A stretch of DNA of 64,000 nucleotides, from assembly GCF_017591435.1 (NCBI RefSeq), contig NC_059255.1, positions 396,117 through 460,116 on the forward strand. The letters are read 5' to 3'. Both the position numbers and the translations under genes were made by a program. Below the pieces are notes generated by a model. The model was not told the origin of the DNA. It did no database searches and saw only the letters and a program-made list of their open reading frames with translations. Origin of the DNA: Portunus trituberculatus (taxonomy: Eukaryota > Arthropoda > Malacostraca > Decapoda > Portunidae). Within the stretch, counting starts at the first letter, position 1. The number at the start of each line of letters is the position of its first letter. This document shows, piece after piece, positions 24,736 through 40,335 of this stretch.

Positions 24736-26533
24736 CTATAGGCCTTGGACTTCAAAGGATCGCCTGATAAACTCATCGCAGTCAACACCAGAGACCGAGC
24801 CCGCAGGTGGATGTAAGCAGGGTTCTGCGGTAATGACACAGGGAGGCGAGAGAGGAGGACTGGTGGCTGAACAAGAAACTGAAGGGCCCTGGGGAACTAT
24901 GCTTGCGATGGCCAAAGAGGTAGAATCGCGATCAAGGAAGCCCGGTCCTCTTGGAGTTTCCGCAGCACTCTGGCAATGAGACTGAAAGGAGGAAAGGCAT
25001 ATGAAGTCCTGTCCGCCCAATTAATTGAAAAAGCATCAACAAAAGTAGCTGCAGGGTCAGGTTTCCAAGAAACATAGGTAGCCACCTGGGCATTTAAGCG
25101 CGCCACAAACAGGTCAATATCAGGAACATAAAACATGTCACATAACCTTCAAAAGACAAGGGGGTCCAACATCCATTCGGTGTCTAAATTCTTTAACCTA
25201 GACAAAGAATCTGCCTCCACATTCTGGGTACCCTTTACATGAGCTGCAGACAAGGTAATGCCCCGAGACCCGGCCCAAGCATAGATCTCCTCTATCAAAA
25301 AGTTAAGACGGAACTTCGTGCTCCCACCGCGATTCAGGCACGCGACAGCCACGGTGTTATCTGAACGAAGGCAGATGTGGGCATTACTGACATTCTTACA
25401 TAGTGACTGGAGACCAAGTAATATAGCTCGCAATTCTAGGCAATTCATGTGGTCTAACTCCGCGTGAGCCCAAGAGCCACCCGCGCGCGGATCCGACAAT
25501 GGCACCCCAACCTGTCAGACAAGCATCGGCAAACAATTCAAGGTCAGGGGAAGAAGAACGCAGTGATTTAGATTGCAAGGGAACATTATCAACCCACCAA
25601 AGGACTAATTCCTTAGCATGCTCATCCAAAGAAACTCTAGCTGCATAACCCCCATGGTGCCGGGCAAGCTTCCTGTTCCTAATGATCTCAAGGTACTTGT
25701 AACGAACGGGGGCCAGGTCGACAGCTGGCTCAGCAGCCACAGCGAGGCCAATGAAAGAAGCTAAATCACGCAAAGAGACACGGTCTTTCAACAACAACCG
25801 ACCTAGTTCCTGAATTTTTATCATTTTCCTGAGATGCAGAGTAGCAGTCATGAGGCATGAGTTTAGAATAATTCCCAAAAATTTCATCTCCTGAGTAGGG
25901 ACCAAAACTGATTTTTTAACATTAATAGTGAGCCCAACCGAATCAAAAAGATACAGAGCATAACTCACATTGCTAATTAACTCCTCCTCTGAGGGAGCAA
26001 AACATATGCAATCATCAATCAATATAACAGATGACCATAATCCCAAGGGACCGGATGTGACAGAACACTGGTTTCAATAATTTTGTAAAGATCCGAGGGG
26101 CAGATGTTAACCCTTGAGGAAGACAGGTAAAGTGAAAACATTGGCCCTTTAAAAAAAAACGGAACCAACACCTTTCCTCAGGTCTCACATACACAGAATA
26201 ATAAGCATCCTGAAAATCAATAGTCATGAAAAAACACTGGGGCTGGACTAAACGCACCACATCCTTAAAGGAATCCATTTTAAAGTGAGTGTGAGTAACA
26301 TAAGGATTTAGCTCTTTCAAGTTTAGAATGACTCTGGCAGTAGTACCGTCTTTCTTTACAGTGGGAAAAACATTGGAATAAAAAGCATTGCCAGGAGAGG
26401 GCTCACATCTCTCAACAATAACCTGTTCCACAAACCTAAGCAGCGCGGCATCCAGGGCCGCCCTGTCACTTTCTGAAAGGGACAGGGGCCGAGGCAGAGC
26501 AGATTGTAAGGGAAGCTCGTCAAACTCAAGCAC
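24736..26533 (-). pseudogene. DIRS reverse transcriptase and RNase H
   Basis: RT motifs: VILNLKELNPYV, MTIDFQDAYYSV (first catalytic Asp), LPQGLTSAPRIFTK and YIDD at about 26020 (broken by a frameshift between 26015 and 26046). RNase H: LELFADACLTGWGA, NCLELRAILLGLQ, LRSDNTVAVACLN and VEADSLSR (25500-25190), holding the usual D, E, D, D. Downstream at 25136-24897 is the DIRS-specific block PDIDLFVARLNAQ and YAFPPFSLI, sometimes annotated as methyltransferase-like. Several stops interrupt it. The first codons lie beyond the gypsy insertion at 35314-35440. Confidence 0.85.
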
Positions 26534-26537
26534 ATGG

Positions 26538-27173
26538 TGTTACGGCCCCCCCATAACATACTCCACTACCATCACCTCCTCCGCTTGTTACCTCGTTCGC
26601 CACCTCTCCGCCTCCCCTTCCACGCCACCGTTTCATGAACCCTCCACATCACCGTTTCATGAAGCCCAGCTACTGTCCCGAAGTTGGATTCACGCGGCCC
26701 CTTTCAACTCAACCGGAAGTATTGAGCCAGCTCTTAGCTTTCTGGAGTGCAAGTTGAGATCCAAGCCTCAACCAGTGAACACAACGCCTCTTGGGTCTAC
26801 CGTGGGATCAACCATCACCCAGCATTTCACCACTGCGACACCGCATAAGTATCACTTCCCCTCGTCCGTGTTTTCCACATTGCCTCTATATAGGATTAGG
26901 ATTATTGTTAGGTATTAAGTTGGGTTCTTTATTGTTGTATTTATTACTGTGTTATATGTATATGTGTATGTCATTTTCCTGTGTTTCATGTTATATATCT
27001 GTGTTTCATGTTTCATGTTATATCTGTGTGTCAATTTCATTATGGGTTATTAAAATAGCTTTTAAAGTGCCCCTTTGCATTTCCTCACCAGTTGAACCTG
27101 CAGTGTTTTTTTTATTGTTATTGTTCACCGGCTCCCGATGCCAATCTTACCAGTTTAACCGGTGAACGTAACA
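26538..27173 (+). repeat. 5' LTR
   Basis: 636 bp, TGTTACGGCC to GAACGTAACA. Near-identical to 34677-35309. A CTATATAG box near 26885 could be the core promoter. Confidence 0.9.
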
Positions 27174-27174
27174 A

Positions 27175-27195
27175 TTGGCGACCGTGACAGGACCA
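27175..27195 (+). promoter_or_regulatory. Primer-binding site
   Basis: TTGGCGACCGTGACAGGA lies one base after the 5' LTR and begins TGG, as expected for pairing to a tRNA CCA end. The tRNA identity was not determined. Confidence 0.65.
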
Positions 27196-27850
27196 TTATA
27201 ACCCATGTTCAGTGTTCCATTTTTCCAGTGACTTTTTTCTGTGATTACATTATCTTTTGTGTTTCTGTGGTGTTGTGACTTTGATGTGTTTTTTTCTGTG
27301 ACTTACTCTGCGTGTGGTTTAAATTTACCTTTGTGCGATCAAGTGGCTCCTTTTGGGTTAAACGTGCTTCGTGACTTTCATTGGTATCGCATAGCAGTGG
27401 TAGAGCAGGAAACCAGGTAGAAAGGCGTGTTCACCGATAGCACTTATCTCTATTTTTGCACATAGGCAGGTGTGTAATAAGTGTTATCCAAGTGTTGGGA
27501 TCATCATATGTTCATGCGAACCCTCAATCCCCTCACTTCGCGGATCATTTTTCTCGCTAGTTAGAATCGGCCATTTTAACTAGTCTCTCAGACTAATCCG
27601 CCTCCTTATCAATAACAAGTCTCAGTACAATTCGCTCCTCACTCTCAAGTCTCGTAACTAGAGTAATCCGGATCCCTCTTAATGCCGTAACTCTCTAGTT
27701 TACCCCTCATTAGTGATTGTACTCATAAGTGTTTACTTAAGTATAATCTAGGTAATTTCAAGGTTGCCTTTATTATCACTCTGCCAAGTTCCTCACTTAA
27801 GTAATTCGCTTATCATTTTTTTTTTTGTTGTGGTTTAACATCTATTTAAT

Positions 27851-29100
27851 ATGGCTTCCGCTCAGTTTAACGTTGAAGATTTTTGTGCCGACCCTTCTCT
27901 GGAACAACTTAAAGATGCTAATATCAAGAAGGACCAATGGAAGACCATCGCTAAACATTTTGATGTTCCCATCACGTCTCAGATGACTAAAGAGGTCATT
28001 AAGAATGTAGTTGTTGAACATCTAGTGCAAGAAGGTCAGTTGCTAGGAAATGCCATAGAAGAGTTAACTCCCATGTCAGCCTCTACGAGGACTATAATAC
28101 ACAGTCCCCAGGAAGAACAGGATAAGAGTAGGATAAGTCAATGGGAAATTGAGAAGCTTAAACTAGAATACCGGATGCATGAAAACAAATGCAACTACAG
28201 GCAAAAACAAATGCAACTACAGGCAGAAAAAGAAGGAAAGAAATGCAACTACAGGCAGAAAAGGAAGAGAGAGAATTTCAGTTACAACTTAAAAGGCAGG
28301 AGAAAGAGTTAGAAATTCAGGAGTTAGCCCTACGAAATGACGCTAAGTTTAGAGGGAAGAAATAGATATAAAGAAACAGTTAGCAAGCTTTAATCCTGCT
28401 ACAGCTGCTCCGCTAGTTCCCCCTTTTGATGAATCTGATGTTGACGGGTCATTTCGCGCTTTTGAGAGCATTGCTAATAGGAATAAATGGCCCAAGGATC
28501 AGTGGGTGTCTCTCCTTGTCCCTAAGCTAGTAGGAAAAGCTTATAGGGTATACAACGGCCTTAGTGATGAGGTAGAATATGAAGAGATCAAAGGTAACAT
28601 TCTAGACGCCTACTCTATCACTTCTGATGGATACAGACAACAGTTTCGAAAGTATGTGAAACCAGAGTCTCACACCTATGTTGAATTTGCTAGTGAGAAA
28701 CTAAGACAATTTAAGAAATGGTTAGCCGCCCTTAACATTACCACCTTTTCGGAGTTGCTCAATCTAATGGTCCTGGAAGAATGGAAGAACAAGTTACCCT
28801 TTAATATTCTGAGGCATGTGGAAGAACGGGAGAGAGTGATCTTATGTCTGCCGCTAAAGTGGCTGATGCGTTTGCTTTGTTGATGGGATCCCTGGGTAGT
28901 AGAGGTCGTGGTTCACTATCTAATGTTAGGTCCTCCTTTGGGGAAGGTTTTGGGGCGCGGGTGGTAAGCCGACCGGATTCTCGCCAAATGCATATAATTC
29001 CCCCTGGTGTACATACTGTAAGAAGCCAGGTCACACGATCCAAAAATGTAGACACCCAAATTGCAAGGCCTCTCAACGTCAATTTTCTTTTGTGGCCCCT
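27851..29100 (+). pseudogene. LTR-element gag
   Basis: Starts MASAQFNVEDFCADPSLEQL. A charged, Gln/Lys-rich coiled segment follows, with a short internal repeat (KCNYRQKQ, KCNYRQKR) near 28190-28260. Then a capsid-like domain at 28506-28850 (LVGKAYRVYNGLSDEVEYEE, AYSITSDGYRQQFRKY). Last is a CCHC knuckle near 29010-29070 (YCKKPGHTIQKCRHPNC). Frameshifts near 28310, 28370 and 28850 break it. Gag would form the particle holding element RNA. Confidence 0.8.
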
Positions 29101-29874
29101 AAACCTAACACATTTGAGAACAAGAAACCAGTGGCCCTAGCTAACCCTGTCAACTCTCCTCTAGAACTTTATGACTCGTACATGTATCAAGGTAAAGTGT
29201 CCCTGACTGATGGTAAAGACAAGGCAATAAATATCAAGGTTCTGCGTGATACAGGTGCTGCCCAATTCATTTTAAGGGAAGATGTCATCCCTAACATCAA
29301 ACAGGCTTTCATTGGGGAGAAGGTGATCCTTACAGGTCTCGAATCACAGCTCTCCTATCCTTTGGCTAATATTAGCTTACAGTGCCCTTTCATTTCAGGA
29401 GAGGTTGAGGTAGCCATTAAACCTGGTGAACTGTCAGTACCGGAGGTACATCTTGTAATGGGTAATGATCTTGCGGGTAACTTGGCTGTTCCAAACTTAA
29501 TTGTTCTTGATTCTCCCTTAACAGAAAGTCCCACTAAGACCCTGGACGAAACATCCCCTCACTTCTTCCCAGTGTGTGCAGTCACCAGGTCTCAGTCCAA
29601 GTCCCCTGCCCTTTCATCACCTCCTCCACCAATGATTGCCTCTACTGACAACTTGTATAATAACATCATTTCAAAGGAGAATTTGATTAATGCTCAGGAA
29701 CAGGATCTCACTTTGGCTAAGATCAGACATGTTGCCAGTGAGACAAAGGATATGTCTAAATTGCCTTGTTTTTATTATCAGGAAGGAGTCCTGATGCGTG
29801 CCTACAGACCTCCTGAACTGAAACAACTAGACACCTGGTCAGAAACACATCAAGTTGTCATCCCTTGTCTGTAA
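29092..29874 (+). pseudogene. LTR-element retropepsin and linker to integrase
   Basis: One open frame. The protease active site is DTGA (VLRDTGAAQF, residues 53-56, near 29248), followed by PLANISLQCPF and HLVMGNDLAGN. After a Ser/Pro-rich linker, AQEQDLTLAKIRHVASETK and FYYQEGVLMRAYRPPE belong to the N-terminal region of integrase. RT is absent from the usual place between them. The frame shifts at the end, at 29874, and integrase continues in the next. Confidence 0.8.
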
Positions 29875-31084
29875 GACCAGCCATTATAGAACTAGCTCAT
29901 GATGGATTGTCAGGTCATCTAGGCATCCAAAAACCTACAAGAAGGCTCTTCAACATTTTTTGGCCAGGAATGAAAAAGGATGTGTCACACTATGTAAAAA
30001 CATGTCACATATGTCAAATTGTGGGTAAGCCTAACGAACGCCTTGTGCCAGCTCCTCTGACGCCTATTCCAGTTCAGACGGAGCCCTTCGAAAAGATCAT
30101 TCTAGACTGCGTAGGGCCCTTACCCAAAACCAAACGAGGGAATCAGTATTTGTTAACCCTCATGGATCCCACTACCAGGTACCCTGAAGCATTCCTCTTA
30201 AGAACATCACATCAAAGACCATTGTAAAACATCTAATACATTTTTCACCTCGGTAGGAATTCCAAAACAAATTCAGTCTGACAAGGGTAGCAATTTCACT
30301 AGCCATTTTTTCCAACAGATAGTGAATGAGCTAAACATCGACCATGTTACCTCCTCGGCTTACCACCCCAATCCCAAGGCTGTCTGGAGCGGTTTCACCA
30401 AACATTAAAATCCATGATGAAGAAGTATTGCTTGGAGCATCAAGGAGACTGGGATGAAAGTATTTCTTTCCTTCTCTTCGCTTTAAGAGAATCTCCTCAA
30501 GATTCTTTAGGTTACTCCCTTTGAATTACTCTATGGTAGACAGATCAGGGGCCTCTCAAAATATTAAAGGATCAATGGTTTACTCAAAATACTCCTTCAA
30601 GCCCCAGTGTGTCTGACTACATCAGTAACCTTAAGAATAAAATCAGTGAAGTCAGATCTTTGCTAAATCAAACTTCCTCAAATCTCAAACTAAAATGCAA
30701 CAGAATTCTCTTCCCAAATCTGTCATGAGAAGTTTCAAACCAGGAGACAAGGTTTTACTTTTCTCCCCACTCCAGGCAATGCTCTTCACAGTAAGTTCAT
30801 GGGACCTTATGTTGTGGCTCAAAAACTAAGTCCATTAAATTATGTGGTCCACACTCCTGACCGTCGTAAGGATTCCCAACTAGTTCATATTAATCTAATG
30901 AAACCCTACCACTCCAGAGAACCAGAGGACGACTTGTCTCACTGTACCTGTATGTCTGGTAGGGAAGGAGTCTGGTCCTGTGCCCCCCGAGGAAGAGTCC
31001 GACATCGAATTCCTCTTCTCGTCACCTAAAGGACGCCCCTCAAACAGCCAAATCATGTCTAACCTTGATGAGGTGTTTCTTTCC
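29865..31084 (+). pseudogene. LTR-element integrase
   Basis: HHCC zinc domain: AHDGLSGHLG and CHICQ (29885-30020). Catalytic core: ILDCVGPLP (first Asp, 30100), QSDKGSNFT (second Asp, 30280), LERF (Glu, about 30390). C-terminal part: GPYVVAQKLSPLNYVVHTP and LVHINLMKPYH (30800-30910). The frame is broken near 30230, 30390, 30540 and 30680. The last residues run toward NLDEVFLSLT, where F2 is inserted at a TTAA. It inserts the element DNA into the host. Confidence 0.85.
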
Positions 31085-31088
31085 TTAA

Positions 31089-33258
<2,170 letters not shown>

Positions 33259-33262
33259 TTAA

Positions 33263-34645
33263 CACCTTCACAACAGTCTGATCTTAAAAAGTTATTGCTA
33301 GACTTTTCTGAAATCACAGGTGACCTTCCAGGAGTTTGTAATACTATCCAACATGACATAACATTAATATCTAATGACATCAAGCCTATAAGACAACCAG
33401 CCTATCGCATTTCACCCATTAAAAGAGACTTGATGAAAAAGAGGTAGACTATCTGCTCTGTCATCACCTTGCAGAACCTAGTATATCTCCTGGGCTTCTC
33501 CTGCCTGTTAACATCTAAGCCAGATGGTAGTAGTCGATTTTGCACCGACTACAGGAAATTAAATAAAGTGACGGTGCCAGACTCCTACCCATTGCCCTTG
33601 ATAGAGGACCTTATAGATAGTATAGGAGTAGCCAAATTTGTAACCACTATAGACTTACTTAAAGGTTACTACCAGATTCCCCTCTCGGACGAGGCCCAAA
33701 TAATATCCGCCTTCATCACCCCCTTCAGACTATACCAATACACAGTGATGCCCTTTGGCTTGTCTAATGCTCCTGCCACCTTCCAGAGGGCTATAAATTA
33801 CATCACCCAGGACTTGGAGGGAACATCTGCATATCTGGACGACCTGGTGGTGACTGCGGACGACTGGGCGACACATCTGACCCGTCTTCGGAGGCTGATG
33901 GGTCGGTTGCAGGAAGCCGGGCTTACAATCAACCTGGCCAAGTCCACCTTCGGGAAGTCTACGGTGGTCTACCTGGGACATGTGGTGGGAACGGCAAGGT
34001 TCACCCCAAGAGAGCCAACGTGGAGGCCATCCTTGGCTTCCTGTCCCTACCACCAGGAAAGCTCTCATGAGGTTCTTGGGGATGGCTGGTTTCTACAGAC
34101 GCTTCTGTAGGAACTTCTCCACCCTGGCCGCCCCTGACGGACCTTATCAGCACTTCCGTCCCCTTCCACTGGACCCCGACCTGTGACCAAGCCTTCCAAC
34201 ACCTCAAGGCGTTTCTCTCCTCGGAACCAGTGGTCTGGACGCCGGATCACTCCCGCCCTTCCATCTACAAGTGGACGCGAGTGGAGTTGGAGTGGGTGCT
34301 GTCCTACTACAAACGGACCCCACAAGCGGCATCCTCCATCCCATCGCCTATCACTCCGCCAAGCTGAAAAACATCAACTCAACTACTCCACCATCGAGAA
34401 GGAGGCTCTGGCACTCGTCCTGGCGCTCCAACGTTTTGAGTGCTATCTTCATCCTGGTCCTCAAACCACGAAGGTCTTCACCGATCACAATCCTCTGGCC
34501 TTCCTTCACGCCATGAAGAACCGAAACCAACGCATTCTTAGGTGGGCCTTGTTAACTCAACCTTCAACTTGAAGTCCACCATATCAAGGGGTGGACAACA
34601 TCATCGCCGACGCCTTATCAAGATCTCCCATCTCACCTCCTTCAT
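33263..34645 (+). pseudogene. LTR-element reverse transcriptase and RNase H
   Basis: The RT approach region (QPAYRISPIKRDLM) is at 33390. Palm motifs are LLTSKPDGSSRFCTDYRKLN, VTTIDLLKGYYQIPL (Asp), MPFGLSNAPATFQR and AYLDDLVV (YLDD at 33830). A connection domain with RFLGMAGFYRRFCRNFS follows at 34060. RNase H has VDASGVGVGAVLLQ, NYSTIEKEALALVLALQRFE, FTDHNPLAFLH and IIADALSR. It ends at a TGA at 34643-34645, before the polypurine tract. Frameshifts near 33450, 34010, 34130 and 34560 break it. Confidence 0.87.
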
Positions 34646-34663
34646 GAGCCCATTACGGAGGTC

Positions 34664-34676
34664 TTAGGGGAGGAAA
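34664..34676 (+). promoter_or_regulatory. Polypurine tract
   Basis: AGGGGAGGAAA-type purine run immediately before the 3' LTR, the expected primer for plus-strand DNA. Confidence 0.7.
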
Positions 34677-35309
34677 TGTTACGCCCGCCCGTAACATACA
34701 TTACTACCATCACCTCCTCCGCTTGTTACCTCGTTCGCCACCTCTCCGCCTCCCTTCCACGTCACCGTCTCATGAACCCTCCACGTCACCGTTTCATGAA
34801 GCCCGCTACTGTCCCGAAGTTGGATTCACGCGGCCCTTTCGACTCAACCGGAAGTGTTGAGCCAGCTCTTGATTTTTCTGGAAGTGCAGTTGAGATCCAA
34901 GCCTCAACCAGTGAACACAACGCCTCTTGGGTCTACCGTGGGATCAACCATCACCCAGCACTTCACCACTGCGACACCGCATAAGTATCACTTCCCTCGT
35001 CCGTGTTTTCCACATTGCCTCTATATAGGATTAGGATTATTGTTAGGTATTAAGTTGGGTTCTTTATTGTTGTATTTATTACTGTGTTATATGTATATGT
35101 GTATGTCATTTTCCTGTGTTTCATATATATATCTGTGTTTCATGTTTCATGTTATATCTGTGTGTCAATATCATTATGGGTTATTAAAATAGCTTTTTAA
35201 AGTGCCCCTTTGCATTTCCTCACCAGTTGAACCTGCAGTGTTTTTTTTTTTGTTATTGTTCACCGGCTCCCCGATGCCAATCTTACCAGTTTAACCGGTG
35301 AACGTAACA
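34677..35309 (+). repeat. 3' LTR
   Basis: 633 bp, TGTTACGCCC to GAACGTAACA, near-identical to the 5' LTR. Followed by ATGG, the duplicated target. Confidence 0.9.
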
Positions 35310-35313
35310 ATGG

Positions 35314-35440
35314 CCACAAACCACCACAAGAATCCATTTATTGGAGGAAAGAGCAAGCCACTGCTGTCTAGCAGTGAAAATTTTCCCGCTCATAAAATTG
35401 TCAGAGGTATTGGATAAAGAGTTAATGGTAATACTCACTC
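35314..35440 (-). pseudogene. DIRS RT ORF, severed N-terminal piece
   Basis: Minus-strand reading (WLALSSNKWILVVVCGHV) joins in frame, across the LTR element and one ATGG target copy, to VLEFDELPLQSALPRP at 26533. It is the tail of the N-terminal region before the RT palm. Confidence 0.65.
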
Positions 35441-35449
35441 GGCAAGGGT

Positions 35450-36625
35450 TCACTGGGCCGGCCTGTGTTGCTGGTTCCCCCTCAGGGGAGGAGGCCGCTG
35501 GCCTAAAAAAGGCTTAGACCGAAACCTTGAGTTCTGGGAAGGAGGGGCCCTCCTAAGAGCCTGGCGGGAAGCAGCCGTCCGCCTGGTACCTCCTGACCGG
35601 TATGGGCGGAAAGAAGGCCTGCCCAGCCGCCTGGCCCGATGCAACTCCTCACACTTCTTAATGACATCAAAGGGGAGCAGCTCTGCAGTGCCAACTTCAC
35701 AGTCCCAATGGCAAAGCTCCGCAAGGGCTGAATCGTTCATGTGAATGCGGGCCACTTCCTTCCTGAGCTGGTTAAGGTAACACACTGCAGAAGTCAGGAG
35801 ACGTACACAGTTATTCAGGCCATCCAGGTAATCATCCACAGGCTTACCTTTCCTCTCCCCAATGTCACTCAGGCACTGGGCAACCGGAACCAGGGCCTTG
35901 GAGAGGAGGCCATTGGTGAAAACCAGGCGAGCATCAATCAGCCTGCCCCCCACACTTAGAGCCTTGGTAATAACTGCATTTGTAGCAGGCACAATCAGAT
36001 TAGGAACATTGCTGGGCAACCTCACCTTACTACAGGTAGTTTTCACCCTCCGAGGTGGGCGACGCCTGAGGCTATCATCTAAAATGCCTGCTAAACGGTC
36101 AGACAGGGGCTCACCTTTCTTCTCCTGACCATGAAAATGCCCCGCCAGTTCTTCCAAAGCACGATGAAAATCAGCGTCTTCAAGCGTGCCCCGTGGGCCA
36201 CCCAGGTCATCCAGCCCAGCTAGCGGGTCGGCCGCTGCCTCCCGCACCTCACCGTCTTCGGATCCTGCGCTCTCGATGCTGCCAAAGCCACTGAAGTCCC
36301 CACTGTCAGCCTGAGGCACTGTCTCAGGAGAACGCCTGTCCAGCTTCGCAATCAGGTCCGCCACGATGGAACCCAAATGGCTGACACGATCCTCCAGGGA
36401 CGGGCCAGCTGAGTTGACATCACGGGGCTGACTCGGCCCCGCCAGGGCCGAATCGGAAGCCAGCTGAAACGCTCTGTCATGGCCAGGGTCACGGCGGTCC
36501 CTTTTTCCCTGCTGAACATCAGACCAAGCACCATCTTCGCAAGGGCGTTTCCTGCCCCATGGAGGGGAAGCCGACCGGGCGAAGGAACGAAGGGGCGAAT
36601 CGCTAAGGCATGCTGGGTCCGCCAT
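35450..36625 (-). CDS. DIRS gag-like ORF1, intact reading frame
   Basis: About 390 codons without a stop. I prefer the ATG near 36625 (MADPACLSD) over the one at 36649, but this is uncertain. The protein is Pro/Arg-rich and acidic in the N-terminal half (SAGSEDGEVREAAADPLAGL). A conserved middle follows (LIVPATNAVITKALSVGG, LVPVAQCLSDIGE, VRLLTSAVCYLNQLRKEV). The basic tail is PSFRPYRSGGTRRTA to the end. This arrangement matches DIRS ORF1 proteins, thought to package RNA. It is the only sizeable uninterrupted transposon ORF in the nest. No zinc knuckle was seen. Confidence 0.75.
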   Translation of the reverse strand: MADPACLSDSPLRSFARSASPPWGRKRPCEDGAWSDVQQGKRDRRDPGHDRAFQLASDSALAGPSQPRDVNSAGPSLEDRVSHLGSIVADLIAKLDRRSPETVPQADSGDFSGFGSIESAGSEDGEVREAAADPLAGLDDLGGPRGTLEDADFHRALEELAGHFHGQEKKGEPLSDRLAGILDDSLRRRPPRRVKTTCSKVRLPSNVPNLIVPATNAVITKALSVGGRLIDARLVFTNGLLSKALVPVAQCLSDIGERKGKPVDDYLDGLNNCVRLLTSAVCYLNQLRKEVARIHMNDSALAELCHWDCEVGTAELLPFDVIKKCEELHRARRLGRPSFRPYRSGGTRRTAASRQALRRAPPSQNSRFRSKPFLGQRPPPLRGNQQHRPAQ

Positions 36626-37465
36626 CTGCAAACGGGGCCCCCCCGACAACAGGGCAAATAAGCCAACACGATCCTAAGATCGAGAAGTGTACCACCATGT
36701 ATCAGCAGCACAGGGTAAAGGAGAAGGTGAAAACTGACCAGGACAACTCCAAGGAGAAGCAGGCAAAGAAAAGGGCAGCAGCAGGCTCCGAGGAGCAGCC
36801 AGCAAAAAACCTGAGATCCAAGCTCGTGTGTAGACCAGACGAGGACGAACAACAGACTGACGAGGAGCGGCATAGACATCTCATTTGTTGCCTCGGTGAC
36901 GTCAGTTTAAATATTGTGAAGTGAAATTCTTGATTACAGGAACAATCGCCATCGCTACGGACGCACTGATGCAATCATTCATATACAATCGCTGGAACAT
37001 AAGGGTTAAGAAGGCTGGTGAGACCATATCTTCCTTGCAAGCTAAAAGAACCACCCGAACTCGTGACTCTGCAGTGGATAAAATGGAGAGCCTTGTGTAA
37101 ATGTGGTACATAAGTTTTGTATGTAGTACAATGATGCGCCCTTTGTTTATATTCCACAGGTTGCCAGCTAGTGTCTTTCCTGCTCCACTCTCCCTCCCCA
37201 CATAAATTTAAGACCATCAACATCATAAAGTTACTTACATACATACATTAGTGTACATTATAATGACTTAAATTAAACTGCTTAAATGTTTAATTTCATA
37301 ATATTTACTTTCATTAACCTTTTACTATACTATGATGCATTCTCGTTTTATTTACTCTCAATGGAAGTTCCAGTCACAGGTTTAACTTTTTATAATTGAT
37401 TCGCTTATGAAAATTCACTTAAACATTTTTTTATAGGAACATAGAACATTCTACGGGGTTGCCTG

Positions 37466-38537
<1,072 letters not shown>

Positions 38538-38544
38538 TATTATA

Positions 38545-39545
38545 TAATAATACTCCGCTTAACGAACATTCGTCTAACGAATTTCCGCTTTAACGTACTA
38601 TATAAAGTTAAACCAAAAATTCCGCATAACGTACAACCACATCCGTTTTAGCAATTTTCTGGGTTTGAATTTGCCGGGTGAGGGACCAAACGCGGCACCT
38701 TTGCTATGATTGTCTGGCTCCCCACCTGTCTCTAGCGCGCCTGGAGCTGGATCCAAGATTCTTTAACAACCTCAGAGCAACTTCCTGCCACGAAATGGCT
38801 TCCATGAACGCTTGGAAGGTCGGTGACAAGGTTGTTCTGAGGTTGCTGGGAACACCACCTCTGGAGATGGTGTTACTGTCTCATAAATGCAACTATGTTC
38901 ACAAAACAACATTTTGATTAGCTTTTTACAAACCTTGTTCCCAAGAGAGGATTGTTTTGTAATGCATAAAGTGAAATCTTACATAAAATACCAAAAATAA
39001 AGCGGAGATGAGATCGCCCGCAGACGAGGTGGAAAGAGACTCACAGCGACTCGGCCACTTCTTCTTCATCTTGTGACCCTTTTAGCTTTTGCATATTGTC
39101 TTTCACCACGATATTTATGTTTCCACTCCTCTATTGCCTGCTATAATGGATATCATATCTTAGTAATCATATACGCTCATGCCATGAGGATAACCTGGAC
39201 TCCGTGGCACTGAGTGATAGTTAATTACTAATGAAATTCACTATCACTCAGTGCCACGGAGTCCAGGTTATCCTCATGTCATGAGCATATATGAATACTA
39301 AGATATGATATCCATTATAGCAGGCAATAGGGGAGTAGAAACAAATTTAATATCGTGGTGAAAAACAACATGCCAGGCTAAAAGGGTCACAAGAAGAAGA
39401 AGAAGAGGCCGAGTCACTGTAAGTCTCCACCTCCTCTGCTTTGGCTGATCTCATCTCTGCTTTATTTTTTTGATATTCCATGTAAGATTTCACTTTATGC
39501 ATTACAAAACAATCCTTTCTTCAGGGCAAGGTTTGTAAAGCTAAT

Positions 39546-39614
<69 letters not shown>

Positions 39615-40109
39615 ACCCATGTTCTATGTTGGGAACCAGCCCAGAACACATCTCCCCTATTTCCATTACAGTGTTCCCTCGCTATTTCACGGTTCTACTT
39701 TCGAGGCTTCACTGTTTCGTGGTTTTTATACATACTCATAGTATGTTCTGCGGTGTTTTCACTATATCTCGGGGTCTGTGGCGTCACTTATTAATGCTGT
39801 AAGTACAGTAATTCGGTAAGTTGGTGTGTAATAATGACGACAATGTACGAAAAGCACTGTACATGTATTGTTCATATACATATGCAGCCTCACCCAACAT
39901 CTTCCCTTGTATCCAAGGCCCATAGAATAGAAGGTTGACCTTACGTGCAGCTCTAAGGGGGTGCAACAAGGGAGCTTCCTCCCAGGACGTATCTTTCTTG
40001 CACGGAAACCTCACGCTCTCCCTCTGCCCACTAAGCAAATCATACCTGGTACAGGCAACAAGTTTTGTGAAGGCCTCCTATTACTGCCCCACACCCTCTG
40101 CTTGACAGC

Positions 40110-40145
<36 letters not shown>

Positions 40146-40195
40146 CCTCCTTTATCTCTTAAATCCTTTGATCTTTACGTTATCATAGAGGAAAG

Positions 40196-40246
<51 letters not shown>

Positions 40247-40298
40247 ACCGTTGTATCATTATCATACTTAATGATCTCAATACTCTTGCTGTTATTAA

Positions 40299-40335
<37 letters not shown>

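Noticed and set aside
35741..36128. Plus-strand ORFs over the DIRS gag
   Set aside because: GC-rich antisense shadows of the long gag frame.
36610..36924. Plus-strand Lys/Glu-rich ORF resembling a nuclear protein
   Set aside because: Antisense to the DIRS gag start and 5' region; ends exactly in the DIRS terminal repeat, so a shadow frame.
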